Origin: Clostridia bacterium
Lineage (GTDB): Bacteria > Bacillota > Clostridia > Oscillospirales > Acutalibacteraceae
Assembly: GCA_017403265.1 (NCBI GenBank)
Contig: JAFQOJ010000025.1
Span: 1-47,513 of the forward strand
Length of the DNA stretch: 47,513 nucleotides
Direction of reading: 5' to 3'
This document shows positions 16,389 through 23,473 of this stretch, piece by piece. Position numbers and translations under genes: made by a program. Numbering within the stretch: the first letter of the stretch is position 1; each line of letters opens with the position of its first letter. The notes beneath the pieces were generated by a model that was not told the DNA's origin, did not search any database, and saw only the letters and a list, made by a program, of their open reading frames with translations.

Positions 16389-17108
16389 CTATTCTATTGT
16401 TTTTAAGTAATCGAAGCAAATTTTAACTTCTTCGATACCGCTTGGTTTTAAGGTTTCACTTTCAACTACCATTCGCTTACCGTTAGCTATTGCCCACTCG
16501 CGAACTTCCTTAATTGGAGCAAAGCCCTGACCTAGCGGTGTGCCTCTGCCTTCACCGGTACCGTCTTTTAAGTGGATAAAGGTTACTCTATCCTTAACAC
16601 GTTCTAAAAGGGCTATGGGGTCTTTCATGCCTGCAAAAGCCCAATAAACGTCAACCTCCAGCTGTATGTCGGTACGGTAAATTAACTGGTCATAAACATG
16701 TGAACCGTCAGGATTCATAATAAATTCACGTGCGTGGTTATGGAAAGCAAGTGTAATACCGTGTTTGGCAAGCTTTTTATTGAGCACATTAACATTTTCA
16801 ACAAAGGCATCAATCTTATCCTGAGAAGATAAATCATGACCCGGGATAATGTAATGCTTATTACCAATTTTTTTATTGTATTCTACCACACCGTCGAAAT
16901 CTTGGAGCAAAAGGTCAAGACCTGAATGGATACTTGAAACCTCAAGACCATATTTATCAAGCATAGCACGAACTTCTTCGGCGCTATGGTCAAAAAAGCC
17001 TGCAAATTCAACCTGCTTGTAGCCTATTTCGGCAACCTGCTTTAAAGCTTCATCTAAGCTTTTACCTGCAAGGTCACGTACTGAGTACATTTGTACAGAA
17101 TAATCCAT
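16389..17108 (-). CDS. Sugar phosphate isomerase/epimerase family TIM barrel (B)
   Basis: This is a paralogue of protein A (YSVQMYSVRDLAGKSLDEAL at the N-terminus) with 239 residues, near the lower size limit. Ligand-bearing strands are LAFHNHAREF, LEVDVYWAF, TFIHLKDGTGEGRGTPLGQG and MVVESETL. The HLKDG-T-GRGTPLGQG loop is longer and glycine-rich compared with A. GGAGG lies upstream of the ATG. It is 3 bases after the oxidoreductase gene at 17112-18269 and 14 bases before gene A, so all three are co-translated. Confidence 0.85.
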   Translation of the reverse strand: MDYSVQMYSVRDLAGKSLDEALKQVAEIGYKQVEFAGFFDHSAEEVRAMLDKYGLEVSSIHSGLDLLLQDFDGVVEYNKKIGNKHYIIPGHDLSSQDKIDAFVENVNVLNKKLAKHGITLAFHNHAREFIMNPDGSHVYDQLIYRTDIQLEVDVYWAFAGMKDPIALLERVKDRVTFIHLKDGTGEGRGTPLGQGFAPIKEVREWAIANGKRMVVESETLKPSGIEEVKICFDYLKTIE

Positions 17109-17111
17109 TTA

Positions 17112-18269
17112 TTAAACCTCCGGAATTTCGATTTCTACTTCCTTACCTAACTTAGCAGAACGAACAAGGCCATCAATAATAGCCTGGTTGATAACGATTT
17201 CGCTTGAAGGAACAGTAGCTTTTCCGCCTTCCTTAACTGCATCTACGAAAGAACGCATCTTCTTGAAGAAGAAGTCAGCAGCGGGTTTCATCGGAACTTG
17301 GTATTCTACCATTTCATCGCATAATGTCTTGTAAATGGTAAGCGGAGTCTTAAATTCACCATTCCAACAGTCAGTTGAAGGAATTCTAAGACCACCCTTA
17401 GTACCCAAGATAAGAGCGTCACCGCAGGTATTCATATGCATTGCCCAAGAAATACGGAAGTCAAGCATAATTCCGCCTTCTAAACGAACAAAGCCTGCTG
17501 CGAAGTCATCAACGCCGAATTTTTCAGCATATTCGGGATGATTTGGATAATATGCAGGGTCTTTACCGAAGAAATCAGAAATATAACCAGTAGCGGTTAA
17601 TGGCTTCGGATAACCAACTGCATTAAGAAGCATATCTAAAGAATAGCAACCGATATCGCCCAATGCACCGATACCACCGGTTTCTTTTTCGATAAATGTT
17701 GTACCGAAAGGAGTCGGGATACCGCGGCGGCGACCACCACCTGTTTGAATGTAGTAAATGTCACCAAGTTCGCCAGACTGAACGATTTTCTTAATCATTT
17801 GCATATTTTCACTCATTCTGGGTTGGAAACCGATAGTTAAAATCTTACCGGATTTCTTTTCAGCCTTCATAACTTCGATAGCTTCATCTAAAGTTACGGT
17901 AAAGGGCTTTTCAAGCATTACATGAAGACCTGCTTCAAGTGCGTGAATAGCACAAGGAGCGTGCTGAGTATTGTAGGTACAAATAGAAACAGCATCTAAG
18001 TCCTTTTCAGCTGCAATAAGAGCTTCATCGCTTTCATAGTAGCGAGCATTCTCGATACCGAATCTTTGCGCAAATCTCTCTGCTTTGCCTGGGATTAAGT
18101 CAGCCAATGCAACGATTTCAACATCATCCATCTTAAGAAGTGCTCTTGCATGATTTTCTGCAATCCAACCGGTACCAATAATACCAATTTTCACCTTTTT
18201 AGAAGTGTCGATAACCTTTTCTTCTTCTTGGATTTTTTCGAATGCGTCTAAGTCTGCTATTTTTGCCAT
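17112..18269 (-). CDS. Gfo/Idh/MocA-family oxidoreductase (1)
   Basis: This 385-residue NAD(P)-dependent dehydrogenase has a Rossmann motif VKIGIIGTGWIAENHARAL after a 25-residue N-terminal extension. The catalytic-lysine motif is EKPFTVTLDEAIEVM, followed by the alpha/beta substrate domain (GGIGALGDIGCYSLDMLLNAVG). Family members oxidise a sugar or polyol hydroxyl to a ketone. The GGIGALGDIGCYSLD segment supplies the likely active-site Asp and nearby polar residue. AGGAGGA precedes the ATG. Codon choice is more ordered than in neighbouring genes, suggesting strong expression. Confidence 0.9.
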   Translation of the reverse strand: MAKIADLDAFEKIQEEEKVIDTSKKVKIGIIGTGWIAENHARALLKMDDVEIVALADLIPGKAERFAQRFGIENARYYESDEALIAAEKDLDAVSICTYNTQHAPCAIHALEAGLHVMLEKPFTVTLDEAIEVMKAEKKSGKILTIGFQPRMSENMQMIKKIVQSGELGDIYYIQTGGGRRRGIPTPFGTTFIEKETGGIGALGDIGCYSLDMLLNAVGYPKPLTATGYISDFFGKDPAYYPNHPEYAEKFGVDDFAAGFVRLEGGIMLDFRISWAMHMNTCGDALILGTKGGLRIPSTDCWNGEFKTPLTIYKTLCDEMVEYQVPMKPAADFFFKKMRSFVDAVKEGGKATVPSSEIVINQAIIDGLVRSAKLGKEVEIEIPEV

Positions 18270-18301
18270 TTTTAGTTCCTCCTAAAAATTTTTTTATTTT
18301 T

Positions 18302-19216
18302 TTAAATTACAAACTGACGTAAATAACGACAGCTTAGTTTAACAGAATCAAGTATCTTTTCTTTCGAACTTTCGAAAGCCTTATCTTCAACCTCAATACA
18401 AACGAAACTATCGTAACCTATATCGGTTAAAGCAGAAATATATTTACCCCAGTTAACATCACCAAGACCTGGTAATTTAGGGCTCATATATTCAAGCGGA
18501 TAAGCCATAACACCAACATCATTCAATTTATCGGGATACACCTTTATATCCTTACAGTGAACGTGGAAAATCTTATCCTTAAACTCATAAAGCGGTTTTA
18601 TGTAATCAATTTGTTGCCAAATAAAGTGGCTGGGGTCATAGTTAATACCAAAGTTATCACTTGGAATAAGTTCAAACATTTTTCTCCAAAGCTTAGGAGT
18701 AGTAAATAAGTTTTGTCCGCCGGGCCATTGATCCTTACCAAAGAGCATTGGGCAGTTTTCGATAGCAATTTTAACGCCCTTTTCTTCAGCCAACTTAATA
18801 ATTTCGGGCCAAATTTCCATAAAAAGTTCAAGGTTTTCTTCAACTGTTTTGGTTTGGTCGCGACCAATAAAGGTTGTCACCATATTAACACCTAAAAGCG
18901 CGCTCATATTGATAACCTTTTTAAGATGGTCGATATTCTTTTGGCGCTTTTCTAAGTCTCCATCCATTGCATTAGGATAGAAAGCCAAAGAAGAAATTTC
19001 TACCGATTTTTTAGCGCAGTAGTCTTTAACATACGCGATGTATTCTTCGCTTGTGTTTTCAACATCAATATGGCTTACACCTGCGTATCTTCTTTCTGCC
19101 TTTCCTTGTGGCCAACAAGCAACCTCTACACAACTACAACCGTTTGCGGAAACATCATCTATCATTTCCTCAAAGGTAAAGCCGTCATAAATTGCACTTA
19201 CGATACCTAATTTCAT
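18302..19216 (-). CDS. Sugar phosphate isomerase/epimerase family TIM barrel (C)
   Basis: The 304-residue member is of a different subgroup from A and B: KLGIVSAIYDGFTFEEMIDD at the start, EVACWPQGKAERRYAG, then the metal strands IAIENCPM, FGINYDPSHFIWQ, IFHVHCKDI and FVCIEVED. The ENCP/DPSHF pattern is that of isomerases annotated near inositol and 3-keto-sugar genes. The ribosome site AAAGGGG precedes the ATG. It sits between two oxidoreductase genes with gaps of 14 and 32 bases. Confidence 0.88.
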   Translation of the reverse strand: MKLGIVSAIYDGFTFEEMIDDVSANGCSCVEVACWPQGKAERRYAGVSHIDVENTSEEYIAYVKDYCAKKSVEISSLAFYPNAMDGDLEKRQKNIDHLKKVINMSALLGVNMVTTFIGRDQTKTVEENLELFMEIWPEIIKLAEEKGVKIAIENCPMLFGKDQWPGGQNLFTTPKLWRKMFELIPSDNFGINYDPSHFIWQQIDYIKPLYEFKDKIFHVHCKDIKVYPDKLNDVGVMAYPLEYMSPKLPGLGDVNWGKYISALTDIGYDSFVCIEVEDKAFESSKEKILDSVKLSCRYLRQFVI

Positions 19217-19230
19217 AAATAAACCCCTTT

Positions 19231-20217
19231 CTAATTTTTTGGATATTTAATTTCGGCATCCAGTTTTATTAAATCCATAGTTTTGTGTACACTACGGGTT
19301 AAATTACAAACATTTTTATAATCTGAAAGATTTTCCTCATATCTTAAAATGTAATCAGCAAAGCGCTTTGCTTCGCCGCTCATAAGTTCTGCCTTTGAAA
19401 CCGTACCAAAGACCTCTTGCTTTTTGCCGTCTTTAATAAGGTAAACATCCGTATATTGCGAAATTTTGCCTATTAAAAGCGTTCCGTTGTCACCTATAAT
19501 CTCACTACCGTTTACACTTTCACAGGTTTTCGCATAGGTTAAAACCGCCGAAAAATCACCATAATTTAAAATAGCACTTCCAAGCCCATCTGCGCCGTTA
19601 TAAAGAAAATTAGCTTGTGCCTTTACCTCTTTTGGCTCGCCCAATAAATCGAGCGCCCCATAAACACAGTAAACACCTATATCCATAAGGCAACCCGCCT
19701 TTAAGGACATATCGAAAATGTTTTGTTGCTTTCCTTCAAGAAAACTATCAAGCCGTGACGAGCGCTGACAAAAATCAATCTTAGCTGCTCTTATTTTTCC
19801 AATACTCGCAAGCGCTTGCTTAACCTTGCTGTAATGGGCTACATGGCGTGGGATTATAGCCTCAAGATAAATAAGCTTTTTTCGGTTAGCATATTCCAAA
19901 AGTTCTTTATACTCTTGGCTATTTGTTACAATTGGCTTTTCACACAAAACGTGTATACCGTTTTCTAAAAAAAGTTTACTTTGCTTATAATGAAAAGCGT
20001 TAGGCGAAGAAATATAAACCGCATCTAGAAATCCGCTTTTTGCCATTTCGTTTAAGTCACAAAAAGCTTTGTCACAGCCATGCTCTTCAGCAAACGCTAA
20101 GGCGTTATCATAATCTCTTGAATAAACCGCCGAAAGCATAAACTCGCCTGTTAAGTTTGCACCACCTAAAAAGCTACGGCAAATAAAGCTTGTGCCTACA
20201 GTACCAAGCCTTATCAT
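19231..20217 (-). CDS. Gfo/Idh/MocA-family oxidoreductase (2)
   Basis: The 328-residue protein opens with IRLGTVGTSFICRSFLGGA (the Rossmann loop is GTVGTSFI rather than GxGxxG). EKPIVTNSQEYKELLEYA follows, then the GCLMDIGVYCVYGALDLLG segment. It resembles the trans-1,2-dihydrobenzene-1,2-diol dehydrogenase/glucose-fructose oxidoreductase subgroup. Its ATG overlaps the stop of oxidoreductase 3 (ATGA, 4 bases), so the two are coupled and may act as successive or partner dehydrogenases. Substrate unknown. Confidence 0.88.
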   Translation of the reverse strand: MIRLGTVGTSFICRSFLGGANLTGEFMLSAVYSRDYDNALAFAEEHGCDKAFCDLNEMAKSGFLDAVYISSPNAFHYKQSKLFLENGIHVLCEKPIVTNSQEYKELLEYANRKKLIYLEAIIPRHVAHYSKVKQALASIGKIRAAKIDFCQRSSRLDSFLEGKQQNIFDMSLKAGCLMDIGVYCVYGALDLLGEPKEVKAQANFLYNGADGLGSAILNYGDFSAVLTYAKTCESVNGSEIIGDNGTLLIGKISQYTDVYLIKDGKKQEVFGTVSKAELMSGEAKRFADYILRYEENLSDYKNVCNLTRSVHKTMDLIKLDAEIKYPKN

Positions 20218-21257
20218 ATATCAACTTTTAAAGTCTGCTTATCTTGGGCAGACTTAAATGCCGCTTCCATAACACCAAGTACACGACGAACTTCACAGTT
20301 TTTGATTAACTGCTCACATTCACCGTCAATAGCGGCACAGAAATTGCGATAAAAATTATGCACATCACTTATTGGGCGCTCAATCTCATAGCTATCAAGC
20401 GTTAAATGGTCGCGCGGAGCCATTGTCTTTGTGATACCTGCAGCATTTTGTACAGGGGTAACATCCTTTTCAATCCAACGGGTAAGCTTTGCCACCTTAG
20501 CCTTTTGTTGCCAATCGGAGAGATGAAGACTGCCTTCTTTACACTGCATATAAAAACGCGGCATAGCTATAAAGTTATATGTACCAACTTCAACATAAGC
20601 GGTTTTTCCGCTCTGGAAACCTAATTCCAAACGGAAACCGTCGTCAACTTCTTCATTGGTGTAGTGTGTGGTGTTGCAGTTTACCGTAACAATCTTTTCG
20701 GTAATTAACTGAAGCATTTGGTCAATTAAATGCACACCCCAGTCAAGAATCATACCTCCGCCGGGTTCCTTGTGGCAACGCCAGTCACTCGGTATTCCGC
20801 GCGAACCGTGAATTCTTGATTCCACCCTTAAAACTTCACCTATCTCGCCGCTCTCGATTACCGATTTTGTAGCCAAAAAGTCTACATCCCAGCGTCTATT
20901 CTGGTGAACCGAAAGCTTTTTGCCTGATTCGTTTTGCGCTTCTACCATACGGTCAAATTCTTCTACCGATAAAGCAACGGGTTTTTCACAAATTACATTG
21001 TGGCCGCTTTTCAAAGCGTTTACAACCAAATCCTCATGTACATCGTTAGGAGTAGCAACAACAACAATATCTACATTCTTATCGGCGAAAATTGCTTCAT
21101 TAGATTCGTAAACAAAGATTCCGTTATCCTTTGCGGCAGCTCTGCGTTCTTCTCTAATATCATAAATACCAACAAGCTCTGTTACATCACTTTTTAAAAC
21201 CTGTGTACAGTGCCAAGCGCCCTGTCCACCATAGCCAATAACTGCAACTTTTTTCAA
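20214..21257 (-). CDS. Gfo/Idh/MocA-family oxidoreductase (3)
   Basis: The 347-residue protein has the Rossmann motif VAVIGYGGQGAWHCTQVL (4-21), the lysine motif EKPVALSVEEFDRMV and a substrate-domain segment GGGMILDWGVHLIDQML. It starts with TTG; a GGAGGA ribosome site lies 6 bases upstream, inside the last codons of the ThuA-like gene, so translation is coupled. It is the second gene of the operon. It is of the classic family size, and the substrate hydroxyl cannot be deduced. Confidence 0.88.
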   Translation of the reverse strand: MKKVAVIGYGGQGAWHCTQVLKSDVTELVGIYDIREERRAAAKDNGIFVYESNEAIFADKNVDIVVVATPNDVHEDLVVNALKSGHNVICEKPVALSVEEFDRMVEAQNESGKKLSVHQNRRWDVDFLATKSVIESGEIGEVLRVESRIHGSRGIPSDWRCHKEPGGGMILDWGVHLIDQMLQLITEKIVTVNCNTTHYTNEEVDDGFRLELGFQSGKTAYVEVGTYNFIAMPRFYMQCKEGSLHLSDWQQKAKVAKLTRWIEKDVTPVQNAAGITKTMAPRDHLTLDSYEIERPISDVHNFYRNFCAAIDGECEQLIKNCEVRRVLGVMEAAFKSAQDKQTLKVDI

Positions 21258-21259
21258 TT

Positions 21260-21970
21260 TTAGTCCTCCAAAGGCTTTTTAACGTGCGGGCAGCCCATTT
21301 TCACACGGTAGTCCGGTGCTGCCCAGTTTATTGCGTTCTTTATAATCTTAATAATCTCGGGGTTATAATATACGGGATAGGTTTCGTGACCGGGTTGGAA
21401 ATAAAAAATCCTTCCGTTTTCACGCTTATAGCAACAACCCGAACGAATTACTTCGCCACCTTCAAAGCTTCCGATAAATACAAGCTCTTGGGGTTCGGGA
21501 ATTGAAAAAGGCTCACCGTAAGTTTCTTCATTATCGATAACAACAAACCTACCCAAATCTTTAGCTATTGGGTGCGACGGCTTACAAACCCATAAAAGCT
21601 CGCGGTCGCCATTTTCACGCCAGGTAAGGTTACAGTTAGTACCCATCAAAAGCTTAAAAGGTTTAGAATGATGGCCAGAGTGTAAAACCACAAGCCCCAT
21701 CCCTTCTAAGACTGCCTGTTGTACCAAAACAGCCACTTCGTCGGGAACTTCTTGGTGTTTCATGTGTCCCCACCACAAAAGCACATCGGTGTTTTGCAAC
21801 TTTTCTTCGGTGATTTCATTTACCGTTTCAAGTGTTACGGTTTCAACCGAAAACTCATCACACAGTGCTTGCTTTAGTGCTATGTGTATTCCGTCAGGAT
21901 ACACCTTTGACGCTTGATTGTCATTTTGCCGTTCATGATAAAATTCGTTATAAATCAAAACTTTTTTCAT
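21260..21970 (-). CDS. ThuA-like protein
   Basis: The 236-residue protein has the class I glutamine-amidotransferase-like fold of ThuA: KKVLIYNEFYHER at the first strand, VLLWWGHMKHQEVPDEV, GLVVLHSGHHSKPFK, FSIPEPQELVFIGSFEGG and RIFYFQPGHETYPVYYNPEI. There is no nucleophilic Cys at the elbow (LVVLHSGHHS), as expected for ThuA rather than true amidotransferases. In rhizobia ThuA acts with the Gfo/Idh enzyme ThuB on 3-keto-trehalose and related sugars. As first gene of the cluster it supports a keto-sugar pathway. AAAGGCGG precedes the ATG. Confidence 0.85.
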   Translation of the reverse strand: MKKVLIYNEFYHERQNDNQASKVYPDGIHIALKQALCDEFSVETVTLETVNEITEEKLQNTDVLLWWGHMKHQEVPDEVAVLVQQAVLEGMGLVVLHSGHHSKPFKLLMGTNCNLTWRENGDRELLWVCKPSHPIAKDLGRFVVIDNEETYGEPFSIPEPQELVFIGSFEGGEVIRSGCCYKRENGRIFYFQPGHETYPVYYNPEIIKIIKNAINWAAPDYRVKMGCPHVKKPLED

Positions 21971-22019
21971 AAAAAGCCGCCTTTTTGTTCAAAAATACCG
22001 ATTATTTAAAAGAATTCGA

Positions 22020-22091
22020 TTGTCTACCTATCATTATTGTATAATTTTTCATATAAATATACAAGTCATTTATATTTACATTAGTAGACAA
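22020..22091. promoter_or_regulatory. Inverted TTGTCTAC / GTAGACAA pair, candidate AraC operator
   Basis: TTGTCTAC (22020-22027) and its exact complement GTAGACAA (22084-22091) lie in the intergenic region between the ThuA cluster and the AraC gene. Their centres are 64 bp apart, close to six helical turns. One site lies next to the start of the cluster transcript; the other is 16 bp upstream of the araC -35 box. Binding by the adjacent AraC protein is inferred. Confidence 0.5.
22036..22064 (-). promoter_or_regulatory. Promoter of the ThuA/oxidoreductase cluster
   Basis: On the minus strand, TTGTAT (22059-22064), 17-bp spacer, TACAAT (22036-22041), giving a leader of about 60 bases. Confidence 0.6.
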
Positions 22092-22107
22092 ATGTTGCGA
22101 TTTTTTG

Positions 22108-22136
22108 TTGCAAAGTAATTAAAAGTATGATATACT
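22108..22136 (+). promoter_or_regulatory. Promoter of the divergent AraC gene
   Basis: TTGCAA (22108-22113), 17-bp spacer, TATACT (22131-22136). Confidence 0.7.
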
Positions 22137-22157
22137 CTAAATAAGGCGGTGAGATTT

Positions 22158-22934
22158 TTGAAACAAGCACTTTTTCAAAGCAAAAAAAAGGATTTTGAGA
22201 TAATGCCAACTAACGCTTTATCCCCAACCCCTCATTTTCACAACCAAATTGAACTTGTTTATGTTATAAGCGGGCAGACGGTAGCTTTTGCCGACCAAAA
22301 GAAAATTGTTACAAAAGCAGGCGAGCTGTTTGTTGCTTTTCCCAATCAAATACATTATTACGAGAAGACCGTCATAGGTAGATATATTGTTATTATTTTT
22401 TCACCTGAGCTAATTTACGGTATGGAGGATATACTTTATAACAACATTCCAAAATTAAATTTGCTAAGTGAAAGCAAAATGCGTGATTTTGCAAATATAA
22501 TATTGAACATTGTAAACGCAGGCGGTGATTTTTCGCACACCGTAAGAGTAGGACTCATGAATCAGCTTTTAGCTGGTATTTTGCCCGAATTCGAGCTTAT
22601 GCCGCGTATCAAAACCAATAACACAACCTTGCAAAGCGTGCTTAATTACTGCACCAAAAACTTTTCGAACGACCTTACTTTAGATATTTTGGCTGAGGAT
22701 TTACACATAAGCAAATTCCATATTTCACATTTGCTAAATCAAAAATTAGGCATAAGCTTTAGCGCTTATTTAAATAATATTCGTGTACATAAGGCATGTT
22801 CTTTGCTAAACAACAGCCAAAACAAGATTTCGGATATATCGGAAGAAGTGGGATTTGGCTCTATCCGCTCCTTTAACCGCGCCTTTAAAAGCGTTATGAA
22901 TATGACGCCAATAGAATACCGAAACCAGATTTAA
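22158..22934 (+). CDS. AraC-family regulator of the oxidoreductase cluster
   Basis: The 258-residue protein has an N-terminal cupin-type sensor (PHFHNQIELVYVISGQTVAF, a metal- or sugar-sensing beta barrel) and a C-terminal double HTH (LTLDILAEDLHISKFHISHLL; KISDISEEVGFGSIRSFNRAFKSVMNMTPIEYR). A GTG at 22149 is in frame but overlaps the ribosome site. TTG 22158, 8 bases after AAGGCGG, is the better start. It is divergently transcribed from the ThuA cluster, so it most likely activates it in response to the sugar. Confidence 0.9.
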   Translation: MKQALFQSKKKDFEIMPTNALSPTPHFHNQIELVYVISGQTVAFADQKKIVTKAGELFVAFPNQIHYYEKTVIGRYIVIIFSPELIYGMEDILYNNIPKLNLLSESKMRDFANIILNIVNAGGDFSHTVRVGLMNQLLAGILPEFELMPRIKTNNTTLQSVLNYCTKNFSNDLTLDILAEDLHISKFHISHLLNQKLGISFSAYLNNIRVHKACSLLNNSQNKISDISEEVGFGSIRSFNRAFKSVMNMTPIEYRNQI

Positions 22935-22958
22935 TAATAAATTTATCAAGATATAACT

Positions 22959-22990
22959 AAGGCACACTCCAAAATTTGAGTGTGCCTTCT
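22959..22990. terminator. Terminator between araC and the NUDIX/LtaS operon
   Basis: AAGGCACACTC pairs with GAGTGTGCCTT (11 bp), loop CAAAATTT, with short T tails on both strands. It serves convergent genes. Confidence 0.85.
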
Positions 22991-23006
22991 TGTAATTACT
23001 TTATTT

Positions 23007-23471
23007 TTAAATTTTTTCGCCATTTAATACCGCATTTATCAGTTTGTCGCCTATATATTCAAGCTTTAACGAAAAGAACGGCACATTTTCATCCATAAGT
23101 CTTAGAAATATTTTATCCCCTTCCCATATAGGCAGATTATAAATTTCTTCCTTTGGTATCCAACAAAGGTCCCCTTCGTCACAGGACTTAACTTCACCCG
23201 AAAAATCGTTTGAATGAAAAATATGCATATACTCGGTTTCCCATTTATCCGAAACAAAGGTAACAATTCCGCAATATCTTGCAGAATTAAGTGTTAAGCC
23301 TGTTTCTTCGAGTGTTTCACGAAAATTACACTCTTCAGGGCTTTCCTTATCCTCAAACTTACCGCCTACCGCAACCCACTTATCGCGGTTTAAATCGTTC
23401 TCTTTTTTTACACGGTGAAGCATAAGATATTTTCCGTCTTTTTCGATGTGGCAAAGTGTTGTATTACGCAT
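23007..23471 (-). CDS. NUDIX hydrolase (8-oxo-dGTP diphosphatase-like)
   Basis: The NUDIX box runs G-KFEDKESPEECNFRE-TLEETGL (about residues 37-59). RNTTLCHIEKDGKYLMLHRVKK at the N-terminus and the ELCWIPKEEIYNLPIWEGD-type region are typical of the MutT group annotated as 8-oxo-dGTP diphosphatase. The 154-residue length fits. It would remove oxidised nucleotides or another NDP-X substrate in the cytoplasm. The start is 2 bases after the LtaS-like stop, and AGGAAG inside the end of that gene is the ribosome site, so the pair is coupled although no functional link is obvious. Confidence 0.85.
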   Translation of the reverse strand: MRNTTLCHIEKDGKYLMLHRVKKENDLNRDKWVAVGGKFEDKESPEECNFRETLEETGLTLNSARYCGIVTFVSDKWETEYMHIFHSNDFSGEVKSCDEGDLCWIPKEEIYNLPIWEGDKIFLRLMDENVPFFSLKLEYIGDKLINAVLNGEKI

Positions 23472-23473
23472 AG

